From assembly GCA_020638875.1 (NCBI GenBank), contig JACKHS010000038.1, positions 1-23,838 on the forward strand: a stretch of 23,838 nt of DNA, given 5' to 3'. Position 1 is the first letter of the stretch. Every line of letters starts with the position of its first letter. The position numbers and the translations under genes were made by a program. Below are positions 1-7,858 of the stretch, piece after piece. The notes below the pieces were generated by a model. It had not been told where the DNA came from and searched no databases. It saw only the letters and a list, made by a program, of their open reading frames with translations. Source of the DNA: Planctomycetota bacterium (GTDB lineage Bacteria > Planctomycetota > UBA1135 > GCA-002686595).

Positions 1-612
1 GCCGCCGCGCTGGCCGCCGATCTCGGAAGGCTGCTCGAGCAGAAGCCGGTCGAGGCGCTCTCGGGCGAGACCGAGTCGTCGCGTGCGCGCGGACGCCTCC
101 TGGCGCAGGTCCTGGCGGCGCTGCTGCTGGTCGTGCTCGTGGTCCTGCTGGTCGTCGACCGGGTGCGCCTCAGCCGCACGGTCGAGGCCCTGCTCGAGGA
201 GCGATCGGTCCGGCCGGGTGAGCTCGCGGAGGCCGCGTTGACCGTGTCCGACGTGGTCGGCGAGCTGCTCGACGAGAGCGAGGACGCCTCGCTCTCGCCC
301 GCCGAGGCGCGCTTCCGGCTCGAGCAGGCCGACCGGTTGCTCTCGCGCTTCCCGCCCGGGGCGGCCGAGGAGGCGCGCCTGCGTCGCGAGCTGGCGGGGC
401 GCTTCGAGGCCCTGGGCGATCCCGCGGCGGCCGCCGCGCAGGAGCGTCACATCGCCGATCGCGAGGCGGCCCTGCGCGCGGCCTCCGAGGCGACGACCGG
501 TGGCCCCCCGGGGAGCGCCGCGTCCGGCGCGACGGACCACGATCCCGGCCCGGAGAGTTCGAGCGGGGGGCCCGGGGCGGCCCCCGACGACCCCGGATCG
601 AGCGACGGTTGA
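1..612 (+). CDS. C-terminal part of a membrane-anchored protein, probably a Ser/Thr protein kinase (5' truncated)
   Basis: The reading frame is open from the first base to the TGA at 610-612, giving 203 codons, so the gene starts outside the window. The visible part opens with a short amphipathic stretch (ADLGRLLEQKPVEA) resembling the segment after the kinase fold in planctomycete-type kinases. A single hydrophobic helix follows at about codons 36-52. Next comes a charged, alpha-helical region of about 100 residues rich in Leu, Glu and Arg, and a Gly/Ser/Pro/Asp-rich tail. In such receptor-like kinases the catalytic domain is cytoplasmic and the tail is outside. The kinase fold itself is not in the window, so the kinase call rests only on the juxtamembrane pattern and could be wrong. 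The membrane-protein call is firm. An internal ATG at 133 is not the real start because the frame and membrane helix continue upstream. Confidence 0.6.
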   Translation, partial: AAALAADLGRLLEQKPVEALSGETESSRARGRLLAQVLAALLLVVLVVLLVVDRVRLSRTVEALLEERSVRPGELAEAALTVSDVVGELLDESEDASLSPAEARFRLEQADRLLSRFPPGAAEEARLRRELAGRFEALGDPAAAAAQERHIADREAALRAASEATTGGPPGSAASGATDHDPGPESSSGGPGAAPDDPGSSDG

Positions 613-620
613 GCGGCGTC

Positions 621-640
621 GAGCGCGCCTCCGGGCGCTC
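621..640 (+). terminator. short hairpin after the truncated kinase-like gene
   Basis: GAGCGC (621-626) and GCGCTC (635-640) pair around an 8-nt loop, 9 nt after the stop codon. There is no T-tract. The position fits termination but the stem is short. Confidence 0.35.
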
Positions 641-738
641 GGCGCGGCTCCGAGACGGCTGACCCAGGCGTCCGCCGGAAGGATCGGCTGGCATCGATTC
701 CGGTCCGAGAACGGGGTCCCAGCCCGGCGAGACCGGTG

Positions 739-744
739 TAGGAT
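739..744 (+). promoter_or_regulatory. candidate -10 box for the secreted hydrolase gene
   Basis: TAGGAT (TANNNT type, 4 of 6 to the sigma-70 consensus) lies 38 nt before the GTG start. It leaves a leader long enough to carry the GGAG site at 772-775. No clear -35 element is visible. Confidence 0.35.
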
Positions 745-771
745 GCAGCGCCGAGCGTCCCACTTCTCCGC

Positions 772-775
772 GGAG
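772..775 (+). promoter_or_regulatory. Shine-Dalgarno site that selects the GTG start at 783
   Basis: GGAG lies 7 nt before GTG 783 but 19 nt before the next in-frame ATG (795). It therefore favours the GTG start. Confidence 0.6.
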
Positions 776-782
776 CCTCCCC

Positions 783-3107
783 GTGCGATATCCGATGTCC
801 TGCGTCGCCGCCCTGGCGATGTTGGCCGGCCTGGCCCCCACCGGTCGTGCCTCCGATCTGGCCATCGACGGCGTGACCGCCGCGACGGCCTTCCCCGGCG
901 ACACCACCCACTGGACGATCACGGGCACGCCCGGCGCTCCGGTGTTCCTGATGCTCGACACCGATCCGGGGCCGACGTCGCTGTTCGGCAACCTGCTCGA
1001 CCTGGGCTTCTCGCCGGCTCTGCTGGTGCTGGCGCTGCCGCCCGTCCCGGGCGGGGGAGAGCTGGCCTTCGACATCGCGTTGCCGCCCGAACTGGACGCT
1101 TTCGGCGTGCCGCTCTACGCGGTGGCCGCCGTGGCCGACGCCGTCTCGCCGCACGACTACGACTACAGCAACGGCGCGTCGCTCACGCTGCGTCGGCGCT
1201 CGGTGCAGCTCGCTGGCGAGCCGCTGCCGTCGTACCCGCACTTCATGTTCGTGCGCGCGTTCAACGAGGGCGAGACGCTGCACGTCGCGGTCGACCCGTC
1301 CCAGCACCCCGAGGTGGTGGGGGTCACGGCCGACATCTACGTCGTGCCGAGCAAGACGCCCGCCGAGTGGGCGCTCGACGACACGCTCACCGACGCGACG
1401 GCCGGTGGCGCCGAGGCCTTCACGTTCGTGGCCGGCTCGATCACGGCCAACACGATCCAGGTCGACGGCGGTTCGCTGTCGGGCGGCGTGGGTCCGGAGA
1501 TCGGCGTGCCGTTCGACGTCGTGATCGACCTCGATCGTGACGGGCACCTGGGTCCCGACGACCTGATCGACGGCTACGACGACGTCGAGGCCGGGCTCTA
1601 CATCGTCCACGACCTGACCCAGCCGGGGCCGTACGCCGTGACCGAGACGCTCTACTCGGGCGGCTCGTTCCTGGGACAGAACACCTTCTATCCCAGCAAC
1701 ATCGCCGAGCTCGGCGAGCTGCCGCTGATCGTGGTCAGCCACGGCAACGGCCACAACTACCAGTGGTACGACCACATCGGCGACCACATGGCGAGCTACG
1801 GCTACATCGTCATGAGCCACCAGAACAACACCGTCCCCGGTGTCGAGGCGGCCTCGCTCACGACGCTCTCGAACACCGAGTGGTTCCTCGGCAACCTCGA
1901 CATCATCGACGGCGGCGTGCTGCAAGGGCACGTCGACACGCACCACATCGTCTGGATCGGCCACAGCCGCGGCGGCGAGGGCGTCGCCATCGCCTACGAT
2001 CGGCTCTACGACGGCGTCGAGGTGCCGGTGAACTACTCGATCGACGACATCACGCTGGTCTCGTCGATCGCGCCCACGGGTTTCGACGGTCCGAACCTGA
2101 CGAACACGCACGACGAGAAGACGCACGTGTGGGTGGGCGCCGCTGACAACGACGTGAACGGCTGCACGAGCAGCAACGTGACCCAGTCGTATCACGTCTC
2201 CGACCGCGCCACGAACCAGCGCGGGACGATCTGCCTGTACGGCGCGGGCCACGGCGACTTCCACAACAGCACGGGGTCGGTGGCATCCGGCCCGTGCCTG
2301 ATCGGGAAGGCGAACACGCACGCGATCATGCGCGGCTACCTGCTGCCGCTCGTGGCGCACCACGTCTACGGCAACCTGCCCGCCGAGGACTTCCTCTGGC
2401 GCCAGTGGGAGAGCTTCAAGCCCATCCGTGCGCCGACCGACCCGTGCGTCGTGGTCAACCTCACGTACCGTCAGGGCGTCGAGGAGGGCAAGTTCGCCAT
2501 CGACGACTTCCAGGCGAACCCCGACTGGTTCGTGTCGAGCTCGGGCGGCGCCGTGACCGGCACGGTCTCCGACCTGTTCGAGGACGTGCTCGACGATACC
2601 GACAGCAACTTCACGGCCGACGGCGACTCGATGAACGGCATGACCTTCGGTCGTCCGGTCGACGAGACGCGCGGTCTGGTGTTCGAGTACACGTCCGACA
2701 GCGAGCTCACGTTCGAGGTCACGGGACAGGGCACCGACGCGGCGCAGTTCGCCTTCCTCTCGTTCCGCGCCTGCCAGTCGACGCGCGACCCGCTCACCAC
2801 CGCCGTGCTCGACGACCAGCAGTTCACCGTCGAACTGCGCGACGGCGCGGGGCACACGAGCGACATCCCGATCGGAGTGTTCGGCGGCGGCGTCGAGGAA
2901 CCCTACCAGCGCACGGGCTGCGGAACCGGTGCCCCCGGCTGGAACAACGAGTTCGAGACGATCCGCATCCGGCTGGAAGACTTCACGCGCGACGGCAGCG
3001 GGGTCGACCTGACCGACCTGGCGGCCGTCACGTTCCGCTTCGGACCCTCCTGGGGAACCGCCCAGGGACGCCTCGGGCTCGACGACCTCGAGCTGATCTC
3101 GGAGTGA
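783..3107 (+). CDS. secreted alpha/beta hydrolase (lipase/esterase-like) with C-terminal jelly-roll-like domain
   Basis: A 774-residue exported protein. Residues 1-24 form a signal peptide ending near GRAS. Residues ~30-300 are beta-rich and contain a calcium-loop-like segment DLDRDGHLGPDD (249-260), similar to an EF-hand or dockerin loop. The hydrolase core follows. SHGNG (319-323) forms the oxyanion region, GHSRGG (393-398) is the nucleophile elbow with Ser395, and the acid is probably Asp455 or Asp457 in the stretch AADNDVNG. GAGHGDFH (487-494) supplies His490. These residues define a complete catalytic triad of the chlorophyllase/PET-hydrolase-like type, acting outside the cytoplasm. Residues ~560-774 look like a beta-sandwich ending in LGLDDLELI, as in carbohydrate-binding or galactose-binding-like modules. 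The substrate cannot be told from sequence; an ester of a polymer or lipid is likely. GTG is chosen as start because of the GGAG site. The next gene begins 11 nt after the stop, so the two are probably co-transcribed. Confidence 0.85.
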   Translation: MRYPMSCVAALAMLAGLAPTGRASDLAIDGVTAATAFPGDTTHWTITGTPGAPVFLMLDTDPGPTSLFGNLLDLGFSPALLVLALPPVPGGGELAFDIALPPELDAFGVPLYAVAAVADAVSPHDYDYSNGASLTLRRRSVQLAGEPLPSYPHFMFVRAFNEGETLHVAVDPSQHPEVVGVTADIYVVPSKTPAEWALDDTLTDATAGGAEAFTFVAGSITANTIQVDGGSLSGGVGPEIGVPFDVVIDLDRDGHLGPDDLIDGYDDVEAGLYIVHDLTQPGPYAVTETLYSGGSFLGQNTFYPSNIAELGELPLIVVSHGNGHNYQWYDHIGDHMASYGYIVMSHQNNTVPGVEAASLTTLSNTEWFLGNLDIIDGGVLQGHVDTHHIVWIGHSRGGEGVAIAYDRLYDGVEVPVNYSIDDITLVSSIAPTGFDGPNLTNTHDEKTHVWVGAADNDVNGCTSSNVTQSYHVSDRATNQRGTICLYGAGHGDFHNSTGSVASGPCLIGKANTHAIMRGYLLPLVAHHVYGNLPAEDFLWRQWESFKPIRAPTDPCVVVNLTYRQGVEEGKFAIDDFQANPDWFVSSSGGAVTGTVSDLFEDVLDDTDSNFTADGDSMNGMTFGRPVDETRGLVFEYTSDSELTFEVTGQGTDAAQFAFLSFRACQSTRDPLTTAVLDDQQFTVELRDGAGHTSDIPIGVFGGGVEEPYQRTGCGTGAPGWNNEFETIRIRLEDFTRDGSGVDLTDLAAVTFRFGPSWGTAQGRLGLDDLELISE

Positions 3108-3108
3108 C

Positions 3109-3112
3109 GGAG
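3109..3112 (+). promoter_or_regulatory. Shine-Dalgarno site for the gene at 3119
   Basis: GGAG sits in the 11 nt between the hydrolase stop and the next ATG, with 6 nt spacing. It fixes the start at 3119 although the frame is open upstream. Confidence 0.7.
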
Positions 3113-3118
3113 ACAGTC

Positions 3119-3775
3119 ATGTTCGCAACCCGCAAGACCTTCGCCGTCCTCGCCGTCGTGCTCGCGCTCGCCGCGGGGACGACCGCCGTGATGCGCTCCG
3201 TCCGCGACGACGGACCTCCGCCCCTGCCGGCCGACCCGTCGGCGCTGCCGGTGACCGTGGTGGGCGTCTGGCCGTTCACCCTCGACGAACCGGCCACGTA
3301 CTGGTGTCGCGCCGAGCGTCCGCAGTACGACGCCGGACTCATCCTCGTGCTGTCCGCCGACCCCGAGCTGCTGCACCCGCGCCAGGCCGCCGAGCCGGTG
3401 CTGTACGTCGGCGCGCAGACGGCCGAGAAGCTCAACACCGGCTATCCGTCGGGGCAGCTCGTGGCGCTCGTGCCGGCGCCGCGCGGCTCCGACGGGCAGC
3501 CCGTGCTCGACCTCTCGCAGGCGCCGATCTTCTTCGGGCAGCCCGACCTGCCCGAGCGTGTCGATGCCGCCCGGGTCTCCGCCGAGCTCGCCGAAGCGTT
3601 GTCCAAGGGAGTGGGAGCCGAGTCGTCCAGCGCGCTCGCCACGCGCGAGCACGAGCTCGTGAACTTCCCCGACGACGGCGACCTGCGCGCCTGGTCGGCC
3701 GATCTCATCGAGCGCTTCTCGCCCCAGGAGGTCGACCTCGTCTCGGGCCTGCGCGCGCCGCGCCTGCGCCGCTGA
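3119..3775 (+). CDS. membrane-anchored or exported protein of unknown function
   Basis: A 218-residue protein I do not recognise. An N-terminal hydrophobic segment (residues ~7-25) is followed by RSVRDDGPPPLP, so the protein is either anchored or exported. The rest is a soluble mixed domain with a conserved-looking hydrophobic core (VTVVGVWPF 45-53, GLILVLSA 73-80, PVLYVGAQ 93-100, QLVALVPA 113-120). It ends in a charged, helical stretch with a basic tail (LRAPRLRR). A single cysteine is present at 63. The gene follows the hydrolase by 11 nt with its own GGAG site, so both are likely translated from one mRNA and the product may act with the hydrolase at the cell surface. This functional link is inferred from gene order only. 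Confidence 0.75.
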   Translation: MFATRKTFAVLAVVLALAAGTTAVMRSVRDDGPPPLPADPSALPVTVVGVWPFTLDEPATYWCRAERPQYDAGLILVLSADPELLHPRQAAEPVLYVGAQTAEKLNTGYPSGQLVALVPAPRGSDGQPVLDLSQAPIFFGQPDLPERVDAARVSAELAEALSKGVGAESSSALATREHELVNFPDDGDLRAWSADLIERFSPQEVDLVSGLRAPRLRR

Positions 3776-3787
3776 CGTCCTGCGCGA

Positions 3788-3858
3788 GACCGTGACCGGG
3801 CCGTGCCGCGGAGACGCGGCGCGGCCCGCGTCGCGTCCGGGGGAGTCCGGTCACGGTC
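3788..3858. terminator. nested bidirectional terminator between convergent genes
   Basis: An outer perfect 12-bp inverted repeat (GACCGTGACCGG 3788-3799, CCGGTCACGGTC 3847-3858) encloses a second stem of 13 pairs with one G-T wobble (3798-3810 with 3815-3827, loop GAGA). It lies between the stop of the + gene at 3775 and the stop of the - gene at 3892, so it can serve both. No T-tract. Confidence 0.7.
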
Positions 3859-3891
3859 GCGGGAGCGCGTCCGACCGCGGATCGCGGCGCT

Positions 3892-4419
3892 CTAGCCGAG
3901 CGCGGCGAGGGTCAGCAGCAGCGCGAGTCCGAGCAGCGCGAACGACGTGGCGAGCCATGCGCGGCGCACCACGGCGTCGCGGCGACCGGACGCGTTGCGC
4001 GCCTGCTGGACGCGGCCCTCCAGCCCGCGCCGCAGGGCCAGCAGCCGCTCGCGCGGGGCGCGTCCCGCCGGGTCGTAGCCCAGGTCGTCGAGCGGCACCG
4101 CCGGCGGATCGGCCCGGCGCGCCACGTCCATCCACTGGACCACGGCCACGATCACGGCCACGAGCGTGACGACCCGCAGCGCCGGCAGCGCCGACCCCGG
4201 CTCGGGTGACGTCGGCCGCACGACGGCGACGATGCCGTACAGAGCCGGGACCCCGAGCAGCAGCGCCACCGCGCGGTTGCGCTCACGGGCCGCCGCCTGG
4301 TGCTCGTCCCGCAGCAGACCGAGCAGCCGGTCGATGGCCCAGCGGTGGTCCTTGACCACCGCGCGCTCGGCGTCGCGTCGCTCGTCCTTGCCCACGATCT
4401 CTCCGTCGTTCGCGCTCAT
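3892..4419 (-). CDS. small membrane protein of unknown function, three predicted helices
   Basis: A 175-residue protein starting with MSANDGEIVGKDERRD. A charged N-terminal helix (10-49) precedes helix 1 (50-67, LLLGVPALYGIVAVV) and helix 2 (80-97). A polar loop with a basic amphipathic stretch (120-150) leads to helix 3 (154-174), which ends at the stop codon. No known family was recognised. The frame stays open upstream through the repeat, but the ATG at 4419 is preferred because everything before it is Arg/Pro/Ala-rich repeat sequence. A TACCAT box lies 9 nt before this ATG and there is no Shine-Dalgarno, which points to a leaderless mRNA. The gene starts about 70 bp outside repeat copy 1. 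Confidence 0.7.
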   Translation of the reverse strand: MSANDGEIVGKDERRDAERAVVKDHRWAIDRLLGLLRDEHQAAARERNRAVALLLGVPALYGIVAVVRPTSPEPGSALPALRVVTLVAVIVAVVQWMDVARRADPPAVPLDDLGYDPAGRAPRERLLALRRGLEGRVQQARNASGRRDAVVRRAWLATSFALLGLALLLTLAALG

Positions 4420-4428
4420 CGGGGACGG

Positions 4429-4434
4429 ATGGTA
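4429..4434 (-). promoter_or_regulatory. candidate leaderless -10 box (TACCAT) for the gene at 4419
   Basis: TACCAT on the minus strand, 9 nt before the ATG. It is one of six start codons in the window with a TANNNT box at this distance. Confidence 0.45.
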
Positions 4435-4773
4435 CCCGAGTCGCGTGAGGTTCCATCGGCTGGACGGCGGGGTGGGGTGGAGATGCGAATCGGCGGGGGC
4501 GACTCCACGCGAGTGCTCGCGGGCTGGAGATCCGTGTGCGCGGACACTCCGGGTGCTCGGGGGCGACCGCCCCGCTCGAGCAGTCCTCGGCGCCTGCGGC
4601 GCCTGCGGAACTCGCGGGGCGATCGCCCCCTGCGCTCCTCCGGTCCGCACGCTCGATGCCGGGCGCGCGAACGACGCGCCTGCATGTCCCGCCGACTCGC
4701 AGCGGATCGGCCGCAGCGCCGTCGGCGATTCGCGCGCGACGGCGCGCCGTCCCGAGCCGGCACGCAGCTCGAA

Positions 4774-4998
4774 GCCGTCAGCCTTCGCGATCATGCTCAC
4801 GCACGAGACTCACCCCGGCGGCGCGCACCACCAGCTTCGAAAGATCCTTTGGCTCGACACCCTCTCCGATTCGCCGCGAAGCCGCGCCCCAGCGCGCTGA
4901 GCTTCCTCCCGCTCCGGAATGCGCGCCCCGAGGCACATGCCCAGCGCGCTGCGAGTTCCGCAGCCGCCGCAGGCGGCGAGGACTGTCCGAAGCTGCGC
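4774..4998 (-). repeat. near-invariant core of repeat copy 1
   Basis: These 225 nt match 20801-21025 of copy 2 with a single difference (position 4833 against 20966), while the flanking parts of the repeat differ at roughly one base in ten. The low divergence may reflect selection on the core or a gene-conversion tract. Confidence 0.75.
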
Positions 4999-5145
4999 GA
5001 TGCAGCGTGACGATGGTCAGCGGGCGCGCACACCGCGCCCAGAAGCGCCGCGCGTGCGGGGTGGGCGCCGCGTCACGTCGCCACTTTGCTCGCGTCCGCC
5101 AAGCAGTCCATCCTTTCATCTCGCGAAGGGAGCGCCGCGCGATCA

Positions 5146-5213
5146 GCGGCGGGCGATGTGGGACGGAGGCCAGGTGTTCCCCCACCTGGCCGCAGTCCCA
5201 CGTCGTCCGACGC
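5146..5213. terminator. long hairpin at the S10-proximal end of repeat copy 1
   Basis: GGCCAGGTG pairs with CACCTGGCC around TTCCCC. The stem continues through a GGA/GCA internal loop to GTGGGAC with GTCCCAC, then an outer 12-position arm (5146-5157 with 5202-5213) with one mismatch and two G-T pairs. It starts 37 nt after the S10 stop codon, so it probably terminates that transcript. The same hairpin follows the CLC gene in copy 2. Confidence 0.65.
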
Positions 5214-5249
5214 GTCGCGCCTCAGGCCGACCTTGCAGTCCCCTCCCCC

Positions 5250-6782
5250 TTACCCTTGGATGAATTCCGCCACGACGTCGCGCAGCTTCGCGGCGGAGGC
5301 GGCGTCGATGTACATCATGTGGCCGGCGGGGTAGTAGGACATCGTGACGCGTTGCTGTTGTGCCGCGTCGAGGTCGAGGTGGTCGAAGGTGTAGCGCGTG
5401 GCGAAGAAAGGCGTGGCCAGGTCGAAGTAGCCGTTGGCCACGTGGACGCGCAGGTGCGGGTTGGCGGTCATGGCCTGGCGCAGCGACTCGCCGGTGTTCA
5501 CGTAGCCCTGTCCGCCGCCGAAGTTCCAGGGGTGGACGCGGCCGGTCAGGATCTCGTACGGCAGATCGCTCTCGTAGCCGAGGTCGCTGCGCACGTATGC
5601 GTTGAGCGCGGCGGTGTACGCGCCCTGGATCGCGGCGTAGCTCGGGTCGTACTCGTACGTCCCGCCGACGCCGTCGCTGTCGGTGCCGAGGTAGCGCGAG
5701 TCGAGGCGTCCGGCCGTGAGCTCGCGGTCACGCAGCAGTTCCTTGCAGAAGTGGCCGATCTCGAGACGCAGGTCGGCGTGCAACACGTAGTCGACCGACA
5801 GGCCGGTGAAGCGCGCGAGCTGCTCGGCGATGCGGCGCTCCTCGTCGGCGGGCAACGACGATCCTCGGGCGAGGGCCGTCCAGTAGTCGCCGAGCGCGAA
5901 GGCCTCGCAGGCCTCGAGCGTGGAGGGCAGGTCGCGTTCGAGCTCGGGTGCGAGGCGTCCGTGGTAGAAGGCCGTGGCGCAGTAGGTGGGCAGGAACAGC
6001 GCGTACGGCAGGTCGTTGCCCGCGTCGAAGCTCGTCGTCGCGAACTGGAGGATGGACGAGACCAGCACGATGCCGTCGAGGTACATGCCGTCGTGGTCCT
6101 GGAGGTATTCCGCCAGGCCGGCTGCGCGCGTCGTGCCGTAGCTCTCGCCGGCCAGGAACTTGCGGCTCGGCCAGCGTTCGTTGCGCGTCGTCCACAGGCG
6201 GATGAACTCGCTCACCGCCCGGATGTCCTCGTCGACGCCGTGGAACTGGCCGTCGTCCTCACCGGGCACCGCGCGACTGTAGCCGGTGGTGACCGGGTCG
6301 ATGAACACGAGGTCGGTCACGTCGAGCAGGCAGTCCGGGTTGTCCTGCAGGAGGTAGGGCGGGGCGGGCTGACCTGGCGGGTCGCCCATCGGGACGCGCT
6401 TCGGTCCGAACGCGCCCAGGTGCAGCCAGACCGACGAGCTGCCGGGTCCGCCGTTGAAGGTGAACATGACCGGGCGCGACGCGGCGTCGACGCCGTCGCG
6501 CGTGTAGGCCACGAAGAACATGTTCGCCTTGACCTTGCCGTCCTCCTGCTTGAGCGGGATCGTGCCGGCCGTCGCGGTGTACGTGATCGTCTCGCCGTGC
6601 AGCTCGATCTCGTGGTGCGTCACCACTCGGTCGTCCTTCTCGGCCTCGGCGGCCTTGGGCGTCTCGTCGGACGCCGGGGCGTCGGCCGGCTCCTGCGCCG
6701 CGAGCGTGGACGGAAGAGCGAGCGACGCCGCGACCAGGGCGGCGAGCGCGATGCGGGGACGGCGGGGCGTGCGTTGCGTCAT
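5250..6782 (-). CDS. exported serine carboxypeptidase, peptidase family S10
   Basis: A 510-residue protein with a signal peptide (hydrophobic 10-27, cleavage near TLAAQ at 26-30) and an acidic Ala/Glu-rich linker to ~50. S10 hallmarks are all present: FNGGPGSSS (109-117) for the oxyanion hole and substrate carboxylate binding, GESYGT (212-217) with nucleophile Ser214, GYFDLATP (451-458) with Asp454, and YYPAGHMMY (483-491) with His488. The length fits bacterial S10 enzymes, which remove C-terminal residues from peptides. The signal peptide places this one in the periplasm or outside. The start at 6782 is chosen because the frame upstream reads as Arg/Pro-rich non-signal sequence. There is no strong Shine-Dalgarno. 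A TATGCT box at 6891-6896 could be the promoter, giving a leader of about 100 nt. The stop lies about a dozen bases from repeat copy 1, whose hairpin probably ends the transcript. Confidence 0.93.
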   Translation of the reverse strand: MTQRTPRRPRIALAALVAASLALPSTLAAQEPADAPASDETPKAAEAEKDDRVVTHHEIELHGETITYTATAGTIPLKQEDGKVKANMFFVAYTRDGVDAASRPVMFTFNGGPGSSSVWLHLGAFGPKRVPMGDPPGQPAPPYLLQDNPDCLLDVTDLVFIDPVTTGYSRAVPGEDDGQFHGVDEDIRAVSEFIRLWTTRNERWPSRKFLAGESYGTTRAAGLAEYLQDHDGMYLDGIVLVSSILQFATTSFDAGNDLPYALFLPTYCATAFYHGRLAPELERDLPSTLEACEAFALGDYWTALARGSSLPADEERRIAEQLARFTGLSVDYVLHADLRLEIGHFCKELLRDRELTAGRLDSRYLGTDSDGVGGTYEYDPSYAAIQGAYTAALNAYVRSDLGYESDLPYEILTGRVHPWNFGGGQGYVNTGESLRQAMTANPHLRVHVANGYFDLATPFFATRYTFDHLDLDAAQQQRVTMSYYPAGHMMYIDAASAAKLRDVVAEFIQG

Positions 6783-6939
6783 GGTCGGCGCGGGCTCTCG
6801 CGGGTGGTCTCGACGGACGGGGGCGGTTCGCGCAGGCGACGAGGTCGTCCGCGCGCCGCGCGGGACGGGCCCCGCGCGACCCGGCAGCATACGTCATCGA
6901 TCCGCGAGCGGGTTGATCGCACCACGCGGTGCACGCGCC

Positions 6940-7578
6940 TCACCCCGCGCAGGACGTCTCGACCCGCGCGCCGGCGCGCTCGAGCAGCTCGGCGTAGAAG
7001 GCCAGCGCGGATGCGGTGCGTCCCGGCGAGTTGCGGGTGCCCCAGATCACCGAGAGCGTGGAGCGCGTCCCGGCGTGGGTCTTGGTGCGCTGGCTGTCCT
7101 TGACCGCGTTCGCGCACGGACCGTCGGCGTCGCACAGGCACAGCAGCCCGGCCACGGAGATCTGCTGTCCCGACGCGTTGAAGACGTAGGACGCGTCCGC
7201 CTCGCCGTGGGCGATCGAGAGCGGTGGACGGACGCGCTCCAGGTCGACGACGCTGATCGGCAGGCCGCTGTGCAGCGAGACCACGTTGCACGCGTCGACC
7301 GCGAGGTTGATCGACGGCAGGCGCTGCTCGGCCACCGCGCGGACGAGGTACTCGGAGCTGGGCTTGCCGCGTCCCGTGGGTTTGTAGCCGCCGTGGCGCA
7401 GCAGGTCGCGCACGGCCGCGCGCACGTCATCGTCGGACGAGAGCGGCGCCCGGGCATCGGGCCGCAGCAACTCCCCCAGGAACTCCGGGACGGGCAGCGC
7501 GCCCAGAGGCTCGGCGAACGTCGCGACGAGCAGGCCGGCCTCGAGCGACGGATGATCGGGCAGCGCGACGTCGAGCAT
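6940..7578 (-). CDS. free-standing B3/4 (PheRS beta-like) tRNA-binding domain protein
   Basis: A 212-residue protein that is essentially one B3/4 domain, the module that in the phenylalanyl-tRNA synthetase beta subunit hydrolyses mischarged Tyr-tRNA. Typical features are seen in order: KPTGRGKPSSEYLVRAV (66-82), LPSINLAVDACNVVSL (87-102), SGLPISVVDL (104-113), an AHGEADASYVF segment (123-133), then NAVKDSQRTKT (157-167) near the end, as in stand-alone family members. Stand-alone proteins are thought to act as trans-editing or deacylation-like factors, but their substrates are mostly unknown. The start ATG 7578 is chosen because it begins the folded domain. A TATCGT box ends 6 nt before it and there is no Shine-Dalgarno, suggesting a leaderless mRNA. 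The stop is about 157 nt from the start of the S10 gene, so separate transcription of the two is likely. Confidence 0.85.
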   Translation of the reverse strand: MLDVALPDHPSLEAGLLVATFAEPLGALPVPEFLGELLRPDARAPLSSDDDVRAAVRDLLRHGGYKPTGRGKPSSEYLVRAVAEQRLPSINLAVDACNVVSLHSGLPISVVDLERVRPPLSIAHGEADASYVFNASGQQISVAGLLCLCDADGPCANAVKDSQRTKTHAGTRSTLSVIWGTRNSPGRTASALAFYAELLERAGARVETSCAG

Positions 7579-7584
7579 CGCGAC

Positions 7585-7590
7585 ACGATA
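7585..7590 (-). promoter_or_regulatory. candidate leaderless -10 box (TATCGT) for the B3/4 gene
   Basis: TATCGT on the minus strand, 6 nt before the ATG at 7578. No recognisable -35 element 17 nt upstream. Confidence 0.45.
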
Positions 7591-7633
7591 CCGTCCGGCG
7601 GCCCGTGCGTCGTCGCGCGCCTCGCCGCGAAGG

Positions 7634-7670
7634 GCGAGGCCCTCGGACCCGATGGGTCCGAGGGCCTCGC
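7634..7670. terminator. perfect 17-bp hairpin upstream of the B3/4 gene
   Basis: GCGAGGCCCTCGGACCC (7634-7650) pairs perfectly with 7654-7670 around a 3-nt GAT loop. It resembles the strong hairpins after other genes here, but it is 330 nt past the methyltransferase stop and 55 nt before the B3/4 start. It may end the methyltransferase mRNA or a small transcript in the 7579-7999 gap. Confidence 0.6.
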
Positions 7671-7764
7671 GGTCCGGGCCGGTGGAGGCGACATGCAGGG
7701 GGGAGTCGAAGGGGGCCTCCACGGCTCCAGGACGCGAGTGCGTCCAGCCACGGTGCGTGTACGG

Positions 7765-7848
7765 TCAGGGGATGTGATGGGATTCCATCGGACGGCTCGC
7801 ATCCGGGGGTCCCTCGCGGGACGACCGGGCTTGGGGCGAATGTCCCAT
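7765..7848 (-). CDS. possible 27-residue small ORF in the 7579-7999 gap
   Basis: ATG 7848 to TGA 7765 gives MGHSPQARSSREGPPDASRP plus seven residues, a hydrophilic peptide of no known family. A TATGAT box (7859-7864, 5 of 6 to the -10 consensus) lies 10 nt before the ATG, and the perfect hairpin at 7634-7670 is downstream. Together they outline a possible ~220-nt transcript. No other gene is visible in this 421-nt gap. The peptide may be incidental to a small RNA or to nothing at all. Confidence 0.2.
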   Translation of the reverse strand: MGHSPQARSSREGPPDASRPMESHHIP

Positions 7849-7858
7849 GCGATCGCCG

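Larger units (their letters stand above)
4492..5237 (-). repeat. ~745 bp inverted repeat, copy 1 (structured, probably non-coding)
   Basis: This stretch is the reverse complement of 20562-21308, about 94% identical by eye, with one 1-nt indel. The alignment runs from a few bases past the S10 gene's stop codon to ~70 bp from the small membrane protein gene. It fills the 830 bp gap between those two genes, and I see no convincing gene in it. It carries a long hairpin at 5146-5213, a second hairpin near 5024-5060, and a pair of 35-nt inverted arms (4581-4615 and 4951-4985, two mismatches) enclosing ~335 nt. No transposase, tRNA-like motif or clear target-site duplication was seen. Confidence 0.9.

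Noticed and set aside
447..2855. 802-residue open frame on the - strand opposite the hydrolase
   Set aside because: It is Arg/Val/His/Asp-rich without domains and lies antisense to a gene with a full catalytic triad. It is an effect of high GC at third positions.
4420..4800. N-terminal extension of the 3892-4419 gene into the repeat (start at 4800)
   Set aside because: The extension is Arg/Pro/Ser-rich repeat sequence. The same stretch in copy 2 is attached to an unrelated frame, so it does not belong to this protein.
4492..5237. Insertion sequence with transposase
   Set aside because: No DDE or other transposase motif in any frame, and no clear target-site duplication at the edges.
4536..7103. 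855-residue + strand frame through repeat copy 1 and the S10 gene
   Set aside because: The S10 motifs are on the other strand, and the part in the repeat is Arg/Ser-rich with no structure.
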